The notes beneath the pieces are model-generated. The model made no database searches and was not told the origin of the DNA. It worked only from the letters and a program-made list of their open reading frames with translations. DNA of 64,000 nucleotides from Datisca glomerata (taxonomy: Eukaryota; Streptophyta; Magnoliopsida; Cucurbitales; Datiscaceae). Every line of letters starts with the position of its first letter. The stretch's first letter is position 1. Positions 33,656-45,204 of the stretch are shown in pieces. The stretch lies in assembly GCA_003255025.1 (NCBI GenBank), contig QANY01005768.1, positions 2,058,805 through 2,122,804 on the forward strand, in the 5' to 3' direction. The translations under genes and the position numbers were made by a program.

Positions 33656-36600
33656 ATTGGTACTAGAGTCTTGGGTTCTTGATTTTGCATATTTAGAAAT
33701 TAGACGTATTTATGAATGGACGTTATTATAGTGGCATATATTTTTTGTATGGTAGATTCAAAGCATATTTGAGTGTGTTTTATAGATGGTTCTCGATCGA
33801 TTGGCTCTAGGTGTTTATTTTCAATTTTAGAATTGATGTACGCCGAAATTGAGGCATAGGATTCTATGTAATTTAATTTTTGCAAAAGTTGTCTTTAAAT
33901 TCCATGTAAATCTGGCATCACAAGGAAAGTCATCATTCATCGCCCCCACTCGCCGTCATCATCGCCATTCACCAACACCGTTGCCTCCATGTTGCGCTAT
34001 TTACTACTACCCCACGCTGCCATTTGCGTTCGCCGCTCACCACTGTAGGTTTCCTAATTATGATTTAGGAAACCATAGTAATTAGGAAACTTTAAGGTTT
34101 TGGAAACTTTAGGGTTTAGGAAACCTTGAGAGTTTGGAAACAATAGAGTTTAGGAAACCTTGAGTTTTTTGAAAACTCTAGGGTTTAGAAACCTTGAGTT
34201 TTTGAAAAGTTTATGGTTTAGAAAACCTTGAGGTTTCGGAAACTTTAGTGTTTATGAAACATTGACGTTTTGGAAACTTTTGTGTTCAGGAAACCTTGAG
34301 TTTTTGGAAACTTTGGGTTTAGGAAATCTTGACGTTTTGGAAACTTTAGGGTTTAGAAAATCATGAGGTTTTGGTAACTTTAGGGTATAGGAAATCTTGA
34401 GGTTTTGGAAAATTTTGGATTTAGGAAAGTTTAGAGTTTTTCCCAATCTAGTCCCTAAAAAATATTGGGAGAACTGTAAAAATGGCCCCTTTCCTAGCTC
34501 ATATATTTAATATGATTAAATAGTTTAGGTGATTTTTTTTCCACACACGACCATTCGTTGTTCATTATTTTTCCCCAAATTTTTAAAACCCGTTCCAACA
34601 TTTGGTACTAGAGCCTTGGGTTCTTGATTTTGCATATTTAGAAATTAGACGTATTTATGAATGGACGTTGTGATATTGGCATATATTTTTTGTATGGTAG
34701 ATTCAAAGCATATTTGAGTATGTTTTATAGATGGTTCCCGATCGATTGGCTCTAGTTGTTTATTTTTAATTTTAGAATTGATATATGCCGAAATTGAGGC
34801 ATAGGATTCTATGTAATTTAAATTTTGCAAAAGTTGCCTTTAAATTCCATGTAAATCTGGCATCACAAGGAAAGTCATCATTCATCGCCCCCACACGCCG
34901 TCTTCATCGCCGTTCACCATCACCGTTGCCACCAAGTCGCACTATTTACTACTGCCCCACGCTGCCATTTGCGGTCGTCGCTCACCACTGTAGGTTTCCT
35001 AATTATGATTTAGGAAACCATAGGAATTAGGAAACTTTAAGGTTTTGGAAACTTTAGGGTTTTGGAAACCTTGAGAGTTTGGAAACATTAGAGTTTAGGA
35101 AACCTTGAGTTTTTTGAAAACTTTAGGGTTTAGGAACCTTGAGTTTTTGAAAAGTTTATGGTTTAGAAAACCTTGAGGTTTTGGAAACTTTAGTGTTTAC
35201 GAAACATTGACGTTTTAGAAACATTTGTGTTTAGGAAGCTTTGACTTTTTGGAAACTTTAGGGTTTAGAAAATCATGAGGTTTTGGTAACTTTAGGGTAT
35301 AGGAAATCTTGAGGTTTTGGAAAATTTTGGATTTAGGAAAGTTTAGAGTTTTTCCCAATCTAGTCCCTAAAAAATATTGGGAGAACTGTAAAAATGGCCC
35401 CTTTCCTAGCTCATATATTTAATATGATTAAATAGTTTAGGTGATTTTTTTTCCACACACGACCATTCGTTGTTCATTATTTTTCCCCAAATTTTTAAAA
35501 CCCGTTCCAACATTTGGTACTAGAGCCTTGGGTTCTTGATTTTGCATATTTAGAAATTAGACGTATTTATGAATGGACGTTGTGATATTGGCATATATAT
35601 TTTGTATGGTAGATTCAAAGCATATTTGAGTGTGTTTTATAGATGGTTCCCGATCGATTGACTCTAGGTGTTTATTTTCAATTTTAGAATTGATGTACGC
35701 CGAAATTGAGGCATAGGATTCTATGTAATTTAATTTTTGCAAAAGTTGTCTTTAAATTCCATGTAAATCTGGCATCACAAGGAAAGTCATCATTCATCGC
35801 CCCCACTCGCCGTCATCATCGCCATTCACCAACACCGTTGCCTCCATGTTGCGCTATTTACTACTACCCCACGCTGCCATTTGCGTTCGCCGCTCACCAC
35901 TGTAGGTTTCCTAATTATGATTTAGGAAACCATAGTAATTAGGAAACTTTAAGGTTTTGGAAACTTTAGGGTTTAGGAAACCTTGAGAGTTTGGAAACAA
36001 TAGAGTTTAGGAAACCTTGAGTTTTTTGAAAACTCTAGGGTTTAGAAACCTTGAGTTTTTGAAAAGTTTATGGTTTAGAAAACCTTGAGGTTTCGGAAAC
36101 TTTAGTGTTTATGAAACATTGACGTTTTGGAAACTTTTGTGTTCAGGAAACCTTGAGTTTTTGGAAACTTTGGGTTTAGGAAATCTTGACGTTTTGGAAA
36201 CTTTAGGGTTTAGAAAATCATGAGGTTTTGGTAACTTTAGGGTATAGGAAATCTTGAGGTTTTGGAAAATTTTGGATTTAGGAAAGTTTAGAGTTTTTCC
36301 CAATCTAGTCCCTAAAAAATATTGGGAGAACTGTAAAAATGGCCCCTTTCCTAGCTCATATATTTAATATGATTAAATAGTTTAGGTGATTTTTTTTCCA
36401 CACACGACCATTCGTTGTTCATTATTTTTCCCCAAATTTTTAAAACCCGTTCCAACATTTGGTACTAGAGCCTTGGGTTCTTGATTTTGCATATTTAGAA
36501 ATTAGACGTATTTATGAATGGACGTTGTGATATTGGCATATATTTTTTGTATGGTAGATTCAAAGCATATTTGAGTATGTTTTATAGATGGTTCCCGATC

Positions 36601-39230
36601 GATTGGCTCTAGTTGTTTATTTTTAATTTTAGAATTGATATATGCCGAAATTGAGGCATAGGATTCTATGTAATTTAAATTTTGCAAAAGTTGCCTTTAA
36701 ATTCCATGTAAATCTGGCATCACAAGGAAAGTCATCATTCATCGCCCCCACACGCCGTCTTCATCGCCGTTCACCATCACCGTTGCCACCAAGTCGCACT
36801 ATTTACTACTGCCCCACGCTGCCATTTGCGGTCGTCGCTCACCACTGTAGGTTTCCTAATTATGATTTAGGAAACCATAGGAATTAGGAAACTTTAAGGT
36901 TTTGGAAACTTTAGGGTTTTGGAAACCTTGAGAGTTTGGAAACATTAGAGTTTAGGAAACCTTGAGTTTTTTGAAAACTTTAGGGTTTAGGAACCTTGAG
37001 TTTTTGAAAAGTTTATGGTTTAGAAAACCTTGAGGTTTTGGAAACTTTAGTGTTTACGAAACATTGACGTTTTAGAAACATTTGTGTTTAGGAAGCTTTG
37101 ACTTTTTGGAAACTTTAGGGTTTAGAAAATCATGAGGTTTTGGTAACTTTAGGGTATAGGAAATCTTGAGGTTTTGGAAAATTTTGGGTTTAGGAAAGTT
37201 TAGAGTTTTGCCCAATCCAGTCCCTAAAAAATATTGGGAGAACTACAAAAATGGCCCCTTTCCGAGCCTATATATTTAATATGATTAAATAGTTTAGGTG
37301 ATTTTTTTCCACACACGAACCATTCGTTGTTCATTATTTTCCCCAAATTTTTAAAACCTGTTCCAACATTTGGTACCAGAGCCTTGGGTTCTTGATTTTG
37401 CATATTTAGAAATTAGACGTATTTATGAATGGACGTTGTGATATTGGCATATATATTTTGTATGGTAGATTCAAAGCATATTTGAGTGTGTTTTATAGAT
37501 GGTTCCCGATCGATTGACTCTAGGTGTTTATTTTCAATTTTAGAATTGATGTACGCCGAAATTGAGGCATAGGATTCTATGTAATTTAATTTTTGCAAAA
37601 GTTGTCTTTAAATTCCATGTAAATCTGGCATCACAAGGAAAGTCATCATTCATCGCCCCCACTCGCTGTCATCATCACCGTTCACCAACACCGTTGCCTC
37701 CATGTCGTGCTATTTACTACTGCCCCACGCTGCCATTTGCGGTCGCCACTCACCACTGTAGGTTTCCTAATTATGATTTAGGAAACCATTGTAATTAGGA
37801 AACTTTAAGGTTTTGGAAACTTTAGGGTTTAGGAAATCTTGAGAGTTTGGAAACAATAGAGTTTAGGAAACCTTGAGTATTTTTTGGAAATATTAGGGTT
37901 TAGGAACCTTGAGTTTTTTGAAACTTTAGGGTTTAGAAAACCTTGAGGTTTTGGAAACTTTAGTGTTTATGAAACATTGACGTTTTGGAAACTTTTGTTT
38001 TTAGGAAACATTGAGTTTTTGGAAACTTTAGGGTTTAGGAAATCTTGACGTTTTGGAATTTTTAGGGTTTAGGAAACCTTGGGTTTTAGAACTCTAGGGT
38101 TTAGAAAATCATGAGGTTTTGGTAACTTTAGGGTATAGGAAACTTTGAGGTTTTGGAAACTTTTAGGTTTAGGAAACTTTTAGGTTTAGGAAAATTTTGT
38201 GTTTAGGAAACTTTAGAGTTTTTCCCAATCGAGTCCCTAAAAATTATTGGGAGTTTATGTGAATTTTTTTTATTTAATATGATCGAATAGTTTATGTGAA
38301 TTTTTTTTTATTTTTCACACACGAACCGTTCGTGGTTCACTGTTTTTTCTCAAATTTTCAAAACTCGTTCCAACAATTGGTACCAGATCCTTGGGTTCTT
38401 AATTTTTCATATTTATTAATTAGACGTATGTATCAATGTATGTTGTCATATTGGCATATATTTTTTGTATGGTAGATTCAAAGCATGTTTGAATATATTT
38501 TATAAATGGATCCTGATCGATTGGCTCTAGGTGTTTATTTTTAATTTTAGAATTGATGTACGCCGTAATTGAGGCATAGGAATTTATGTAATTTAATTTT
38601 TACAAAAGTTGTATCTTCAAATTCCATGTAAATCTGTCATCGCAAGAAAATTCATCGTTCATCACCCCAACTCACCGTTCACCATCACCGTTGCCGCCAT
38701 GTCACGCTGTCTACTGCTGCCCCACGCTACCGTTTGCGGTCACTGCTCGCCATTGTACGTTTCCTAATTATGGTTTAGGAACCCATAGGAATCAGGAAAC
38801 TTTAAGGTTTTAGAAACTTTAGGATTTAGGAAACCTTGTGAGTTTGGAAGTTTTAGAGTTTAGGAAACCTTAGGGTTTAGGAAATCTTAAGTTTTTGGAA
38901 ACTTTAGGGTTTAGAAAATCTTGAGATTTTGGAAACTTTAGTGTTTAGGAAACCTTGACTTTTTGGAAATTTTTAGGTTTAGGAAACCTTGGGATTTTGG
39001 AAACTTTAGGGTTTAGGAAATCTTGAGGTTTGAGAAACTTTAGGGTTTAGGAAATCTTGAGTTTTTAGAAACTTTAGGGTTTAGAAAATCATGAGGTTTT
39101 GGTAACTTTAGGGTATAGGAAATCTTGATGTTTTGGAAACTTTTGGGTTTAGGAAACTTTAGAGTTTTGCGCAATCCAATCCCTAAAATTTATTGGAAGA
39201 GCTGCAAAAATGGCACATTTCCTAGCTCAA
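33551..39230 (+). repeat. Six tandem LTR-end/primer-site/leader units
   Basis: The primer-site phrase TTGGTACTAGAG (or TTGGTACCAGA) occurs at 33657, 34602, 35514, 36459, 37370 and 38377. The spacings are 945, 912, 945, 911 and 1007 bases. Each unit holds about the last 105 bases of the LTR, the primer site and about 800 bases of leader. Units 1+2 and 3+4 form a 1857-bp dimer. Between about 33806-35330 and 35663-37187 I saw no difference. Short frames of 60-81 codons recur with identical translations but have no domain. Confidence 0.9.
34040..39180 (+). repeat. 'GGAAACTTTAGGGTTTAGG' minisatellite blocks
   Basis: Inside each of the six leader units is a block (about 34040-34440, 34990-35345, 35900-36295, 36845-37210, 37755-38220, 38760-39180) of a roughly 34-40-base repeat, 'ggaaactttagggtttagg' plus 'aaaccttgaggtttt'. 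The phrase contains TTTAGGGTTTAGG, like the plant telomere heptamer, but it is interrupted and not in a pure array. A2 carries a single unexpanded pair near 15600. Confidence 0.85.
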
Positions 39231-39387
39231 GTTGCAAAAATGTCTAAAAAAAATTTTATTGCAAAAATGGCTGAAATAAGTAAATAATCTATTCACCACT
39301 GCGTGGTTTTGGTAATTATGTTATTTACCAAGGTCATATTTAAGACTCTTTTGCAAATAAAAAGATTTTAGGCCATTTTTGCAACTT
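39229..39387. repeat. Foldback segment with 14-bp arms
   Basis: AAGTTGCAAAAATG at about 39229-39242 pairs with CATTTTTGCAACTT at 39374-39387. A nested pair, TTGCAAAAATGGC (39259-39271) and GCCATTTTTGCAA (39372-39384), shares the same right arm. It could be a small foldback transposon inserted in the leader or a chance of the repeated 'caaaaatggc' phrase. Confidence 0.4.
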
Positions 39388-40510
39388 AAACCCCGAAACC
39401 TGTCTTGTCCTACTATGTTTCCAAAATTATTTTATTTAATTCAATAACTTTTCAACACTAATTAATTAGAATTTTATTTTATAATTTATTTTTAAAAATA
39501 AATCAATTGATTTATTTATTTGGTAATTTATTTATCAAAGTAAATGTTGTTGGGAAATTAAATTTTAAATTGAATTTTAAAAAATGGGACTGGACTTTTG
39601 TAAAGAGTTACAAATTGATGGGACTTTCTAAATGAGAAGGAGAAGATTACAGACGTTATGAAGATAATTATTTAAACTATTCTAATTTATTTATTATTCT
39701 TTTTATGGCTTGTACTTAGAATTGAGCCATAAAGAGGTTATTTTGAATGGATGATTTGTATCATCATATAATATGTCATATATAAATTTATAATGGGTTA
39801 TAATTTAAATACAATACGAATTTTATAAAAGTTATAAATTTTAAATTGTGACTTAAATTTTATAAAAGTTTTTAATTTACAAAACAAATTTCAAACTTAT
39901 AAAAATTTATATTTTTTTGAAAAGCAAAGAAAAATCCATTTTTCCAAAAACTAAGTGGGAGGGTCGTTTACGTTGAAACGTTCCCAAGGTCCCCAACGTA
40001 AACTTGATCATGGTACAAGGAATGATTTAGAGCCACCCTAGCATTTCTCTCTTAAGTGGGAGAAACTTGAGAATCTTGTCACTTTGAGTCATCGAGTTTC
40101 TTGAGAAGCTAAAACTTATAAAGGAAGTTTTGAGGCAGGACCATCCCTAAAAGAAATGTTTGTTCATCGCAACATTTAAAGTCAATGCGTTGGCTAAACA
40201 CTTAGACCGAAGCACATTGAAATCTCTCATATGAGCTAGTCAATAGGGCTAAGGTGACCAAAACTATTGATGATTGGATGAGCTAGATGTACTGACATCT
40301 TGAGAAACGTTAACCAAACGAGATGAATGTCAATGCAATATGAGATAGCTTGGGCGTTGTCCTTAGATGAGACAAGCTATCGTTGTTGACGGTAATATCA
40401 TGGAAGAAATATTTTTTATTGGAGTTTTAATATTTAAGTATTTGCATCATGCATCATACTTTCCTAAATGATTAAGTAGTTATTTAACTTCGTTTATTTA
40501 TTCTATTCAA
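39388..40510 (+). other. Rest of A3 leader
   Basis: AT-rich leader to 39945, then the conserved pre-gag block (39946-40510), which aligns with 4893-5455 of A1. No coding signal is present. Confidence 0.65.
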
Positions 40511-41226
40511 TAATCACATCATTATCCCCACTCTCAACAATCTTGAATGCGAACAAACTTACTAGTGAAAATTATGTGGATTGAAAACATAATCTTGATA
40601 TCGTAATGTTGGTAGAAAAGAACTAGTTCGTGCTCACTATCCATTATCCCCTTGAGCCTATTGTTGAATTGACTTAAGAGAAAATGACGCTTATATTTCT
40701 TAGTTGCGTTCTGATGAGATCTCCAGGTGTTACATCTTGGTTTCTATTAGCACTGTGTTGCAATAGTAACATTTGAACATGGAAACCGTGGCTCATATGA
40801 TGTTGAATATCACTGAAATAATCTGCGATCAGGGTCATCAAGCCGAACATGTTATTGTGCGAAACTTCATGAATTGTAGGATGAAACTCGAAACTCCTCT
40901 TAGAGAATATATGATGTTGATCATTACTTACCTGAATGAGATGGAGATTATGAGAGTTGAGGCAGATGGAGAGGCTTAATTTGATATGATCCTCAAGACC
41001 TTGCTGGATACTTTTGAGAACTTTAAACTTAATTATTCGATCGATAAGTTGAGGTGCTCACTTCCAGAACTTATGAAAGGGTTACAAAGCTACTAAGACC
41101 CTATTTCTAAGGGACGAGAGGAAAACTCGGGAGGCAAACTTTACTGAAAGCAAGCCTTCCACCTCTGGCGCAAAAAAAAAACATAAGAGAGATCTAAAGA
41201 AATCTAAGAAGCAGAACTCGAAAGCA
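40511..41226 (+). pseudogene. gag: gag remnant of A3
   Basis: Gag phrases start at about 40512 (LSTILNANKLTSENYVD) and continue with stops to a 68-codon frame, 40773-40979 (NMETVAHMMLNITEI). The C-terminal phrases (LRCSLPELMKG) end near 41226. At that point the sequence jumps to a stretch that in A1 lies downstream of the protease. The zinc knuckle and protease are therefore absent, a deletion of about 200 bases relative to A1. Confidence 0.78.
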
Positions 41227-42828
41227 GAAGGTTTGACGATAGCGAGATTAGCTTCCGTTGGGGGAATGGAGCACTAGTATCGGTTGTTGCAGTTGGAACT
41301 ATTAAATTGTTATTTGATAACAGTTGTTTTGTTTTTTGAGATTTTTATTATATCCTAGTTTTTAGGAAAACCTTATTTCAGTAGCATGTTTGATTAAGCA
41401 AGGATTTTCTTGAAATTTCATTGATAATTATATTGGTATTTTTAGAAATAATTTCTTGATCACTATTGCACGCTTGATAAAAAAATTATTCTATGTAAAA
41501 CCAATAGTTCTAATGATATGTGACACTAAAGTAAATACTTATTTACAAAGCGATAGTAAAAGGTTGAAGACTGACTCAATCGATCTAACCTATTTGTGGC
41601 ACTTACGTCTTGGCCATATTAGCCTCGACAGGATTAAAAGACATGCAAATGATGGTCTATTGCAAACATTAAGTGTAGAATCACTTCGCAGATGACAATC
41701 CTTCATAGAAGGCAAAATGACCAAGATACCATTTTCAGTGATGGGTGAAAGAGCCACTCAATGCCTCGAACTCGTCATAGTAATGTATGTGAGTCATTGA
41801 ATATCCAAGCAAGAAGAGGTTACAAATATTTTGTAACCTTCACTAAGGAGTTCAAAGAGTACAAGGCTATGATTAAGATTCATTTAGAGAAACAAATCAA
41901 AACACTACGATCCAATCCTGGTGGAGAGTATTTGCTACGAGAGTTCAAAGACTTTCTTTAGGAAGAAGGTATTCTTTCTTAGCTTACAACACCTAATATT
42001 CTTTAACAGAATCGTGTGTCAGAGAGAAGGAATTGAATGTATATGGTTAGATTGATGATGAGTTACTCATCCCTTCCAGATTCATTATGCGGATATGCCT
42101 TGCAAATAGCAGCATACATTTTGAACCAAATTTCGTCAAAGAAGATGCATAGCATGCAGTATGAAAGATGGAGTGGACCAAAATTTTCCGTAAACCACCT
42201 TAGGATATGGGGTTGCCAAGCATATTTACAGAGATCAAAGACAAGGAAGTTGGCCGTTCGATCATAATTATGTATTTATGTAGGATATCCCAAGGGAAGA
42301 AAACATTCGTTCACATGAATGCACGTTTTATTTAGGAAGATTATATAAGAAGTGTTAAGTCGAGAAGCACACTTGATATATATTTATTATTGAGTGGGAG
42401 GACACAATTTACTCCTCAATTAGGACTTGTTCCTGATTCAATAATGGAAGAACCACAAATGGGACCAGAGCTTACGGGGCCTTAACGAGTGGGAGGTTGT
42501 GAGACAACCTGACAGGTACATGTCTTATGCAGATGCCTTGATGGCAGTCTTTGATAAGGATCATGATGAACATTTTTCCTACTTACATGGTGTAAACGAA
42601 TTTATAAGAAAAAGAGAGGTCTTGATGGAAATGTGGAGACATTCAAAGTTAATAGCCAAGGGCTATAAACCAAAGGAAGGTATCAACTATAAGAATACCT
42701 TCTCACCGATGGCCATGCTTAAATCCATCAGAATCCTCATGTCCATTGCTACAACCCTCGATTATGAAATCTGGTTGATGGATGTCAAGACTATTTTTGT
42801 GAATGACAATCTTGATGAGCGTATTTTC
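41227..42828 (+). pseudogene. pol: Integrase and RT start of A3
   Basis: The pre-integrase segment is at 41456-41695 (LWHLRLGHISLDRIKRHAND). Integrase pieces are at 41761-41961 and 42037-42267; the second catalytic motif reads LRSNPGGEYL, with Asp changed to Asn. The integrase tail and RT start are at 42499-42876 (YKPKEGINYKNTFSPMAMLK; DYEIWLMDVKTIFVND). RT is cut at 42828, before the YVDD site. Confidence 0.8.
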
Positions 42829-43118
42829 TGTTGGGGGTTATGCCCTCAAAGCATGTGTATTGATATTTTAATATGAAATTTAATGGTATTACATTTTTCT
42901 TATAATTGTTCTTTTAAATTATTGTTGAATAATTTATAAAAATAAATTCTATATTCATTAATGAGACTATGATCTTGTATTAGTAAGAGAGGATTAAAAT
43001 CATAGATAATAAATAAAAATGTCAGCAACGTAATAAAATATGAAATCTTTAATGAATGGTTGCTAGTACAATTCACTAAGCATTATGAATGTATGTGATC
43101 TAGATCCGGATCATTAAT
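42829..43118 (+). repeat. LTR fragment of copia family D
   Basis: It starts TGTTGGGGGTTATGCCC and aligns over about 290 bases with the D1 3' LTR (from 60447) and the solo LTR (from 52222). Shared phrases include 'aaagcatgtgtattga', 'ttgttgaataatttat' and 'tgtgatctagatccg'. The right end is lost at about 43118. Confidence 0.85.
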
Positions 43119-43141
43119 ATCTTGACCTTCGAGCACAAGAA

Positions 43142-44389
43142 ATGGATTGGAAAGTACTTCTCGACTTCAACTCTTCTGCTGTTTTGGCTCTCGCTTCTAC
43201 TTTAGGTCCATCATCATCTTCAACTCCAACTACTGTTCAGGTTCTAGCACACTGTTCACCAATTCCAGTTCTTCAGATCTTCAAGAACTATTTGATCGAG
43301 CTACAACTGGTATAAGAATGGGTAAAAGATTACGAAGAAAATTCATGGGTCCCATTGAGAAAATGACCCTTACTGACACATCTAGTTCTCCCCGTTCAGA
43401 ACTTGTGGCTGTTACTTCCATTGCCATTGATCTCGCTCCACTACTCCTGTTGTACGGATCGAGGCTCCCTCGAGCTTTGAGCTACCTCATCCCGCTCATA
43501 CTTCAACTTGTGGTGTGCTCGCTACCGCTACACACATTACTGCTACAAGAAATGCTTCAGGGTCTAGAGATGTTGCAGTTCCTCCACCTACTCCGTGGAA
43601 GCTAAGGCGCGTTTCTAGTGTTCCTATCTTGGAGATAATTTACTTTTTGAATGATCCGATAACTTCTCATATCATCCTTTGCTGCATTCAATCTCGTTAT
43701 GACAAGGACATCTTGAGAAGGCTTCTAATCGACGATCGCAGACTGAGCCGTGACTTGATGCGGGTAAGTTTTTCTTTTTCTCCTCTTCTTCCCAGAAGTC
43801 GTATAATTTTCTTACTCTGTTTATTCTTCTATCTTCTCCAGACTGCCACTAATCACAACGCTCTTCAAGATTGTCATACTCAGTGTGATCAAGCCTTGAT
43901 TCAACTCCCTAGAGAGATTTCATTGGTTAACTCCGTAAATGCTCATCTTTAAGGTGAGAAAGAGAAGTTCATGGCAATGAGATTTAGCTTCAAAAAGCTT
44001 TGGAGAAGATGGCACATGATGCTGAGGTCGTCGCTGCTGAGGAGTGGAGATTGGTGGAAGCCTTCGAAACAGTAAAGAATGCCTTGGTTGAATCTGAGTT
44101 GGCTAGGGCTGAAGCTGAAAAGGTGAGAGACGTGGCCATTGAGAGGGAAGCTGCATCTGATGCGGAGTATCAGGCTTTGTTTGAGCAAGAGGAGCTCATG
44201 GTCTATAGCGCGGTCTATAGGGATGCAATGGCAAACCATCCTCCCAAACAACCCCTTATTCTAGAAGTTGAAGGCTCTACTGGTGCTTCAACAGATGCTC
44301 CCGCTCAAGTCTCACTGCCTGACACAGTTCCTGTTCCTGCTTCTGAGGAGAGTGCCCTAGAGGGGGATCCTAAAGTTATTTTAGTTTAG
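43142..44389 (+). pseudogene. Intron-containing coiled-coil ORF, frameshifted
   Basis: Sense frames follow one another on the plus strand. The first is a Ser/Pro/Thr-rich start (43142-43300) with the basic phrase RMGKRLRRKFMGPIEKM (about 43310-43365). Next is a Pro/Ala-rich linker into PPPTPWKLRRVSSVP (43585-43630), then SRYDKDILRRLLIDDRRLSR (about 43695-43755). A 78-base candidate intron follows, CGG|gtaagt at 43764 to ctccag at 43841, then TATNHNALQDCHTQCDQALI. The last frame, 44000-44389, is Ala/Glu-rich and should form a coiled coil (ELARAEAEKVRDVAIEREAA). At least two frameshifts and one stop interrupt it. It lies antisense to, and downstream of, the gypsy pol at 45500-49430. An antisense extra ORF is known in some Tat-lineage gypsy elements, but a host-gene fragment is also possible. 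Family not recognised. Confidence 0.45.
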
Positions 44390-44528
44390 GCTTTTTTCTT
44401 TTTGCTTTCCTTGTTATATTACCTCTTTTACTTTTCTTTTTCACTGTAATTTTACCTTACAATCAACGAAAAATGTGTTTTGTTTAGCAGTCTTACTTGA
44501 TTCCTCTCTATACAGGCAAACTTTCACA
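44390..44528 (+). other. Pyrimidine-rich spacer
   Basis: T-rich stretch following the stop codon of the coiled-coil frame; no gene or site is recognised. Confidence 0.4.
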
Positions 44529-45093
44529 TGACACGTGGTAAGATCTAGACTGAAGACTCCATCGAAGAGAAGATAGAGCGAGAATCGTAGGATCAATTAG
44601 GCGGTTATAAAGAACAGACCAGTCGGATGAAAGTATATGGATTACCGACGTGAAAATCTAAAGAGAAGTTAATTAAGACTATTAAATTGATAAAACAGTC
44701 AAGATTTACTTAAGTTATCAATGTTCATAAATTGGATCTCAGAGGAGTATTCTATTGATCATATTTTTAGATAGAATTAGATAAGTTGTATCCGATTATA
44801 TAAATGCCTATATACAGAGGCAATATGTAACTCCAAAAAATCACAAAAACCCTCAACACCCATAAGAAATAAGTTGACTATGTAACTTACATTGCCTTGT
44901 AAACCATTTCTCCATAATAAAATACTATCAAAGTCTCCCTATGATTTTTCTTCCCTTTATGAGTTTTGCACGTAAATCATGATGTCTTTATTCTACCATT
45001 CTCTCTCTAAATTATTCCTTTGATTTTCATATAATGATGTAGAAAATTCACGACCAATTATGAAAATGTGAATTTTTCCTTTACACTCTCTAA
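44529..45093 (+). repeat. LTR-like segment, 565 bp, orientation uncertain
   Basis: It begins TGACACGTGG and ends TTTTTCCTTTACA. In the plus direction there is a good TATA box (GATTATATAAATG near 44794) followed by AATAAAA (about 44916), the usual LTR layout. In the minus direction its tip TGTAAAGGAAAAA follows a purine-rich stretch. That tip also resembles the gypsy LTR boundary at 49431 (TGTAAAGGAAAA), so it could instead be the 3' LTR of the minus-strand gypsy. No target duplication is visible. Confidence 0.45.
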
Positions 45094-45204
45094 ATAGATT
45101 TTCCACATCTACATTTTTGAACTTTCTCATTTTCAGAGTTCTTTCCCTTCTTTTCTTCCTCTTCTTTTCTCTTCTTTCTAGAACTTCCTTTCTTTTTTGT
45201 TTCC

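Larger units (their letters stand above)
31784..42828 (+). mobile_element. Ty1/copia element A3 with amplified leader
   Basis: This is the third copy of family A: 5' LTR, then six tandem copies of LTR-end plus primer site plus leader (33551-39230), the conserved pre-gag block, gag, integrase and the first part of RT. It ends in RT at 42828, where a D-family LTR begins. Zinc knuckle and protease are deleted. No 3' LTR is present in this window, so the element is inactive. Confidence 0.85.

Noticed and set aside
34252..36303. Lys/Pro/Phe-rich frame on the minus strand, present twice
   Set aside because: It is a translation of the 'GGAAACTTTAGGG' minisatellite, not a protein gene.
33700..37798. 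Repeated frames of 60-81 codons on both strands
   Set aside because: They recur only because the leader unit is duplicated; there is no domain, codon pattern or start context. They are by-products of the repeat.
34040..39180. CRISPR-like regular repeats, or a true telomere
   Set aside because: There are no spacers of constant length and the DNA is eukaryotic; the heptamer is interrupted and sits inside a retrotransposon leader.
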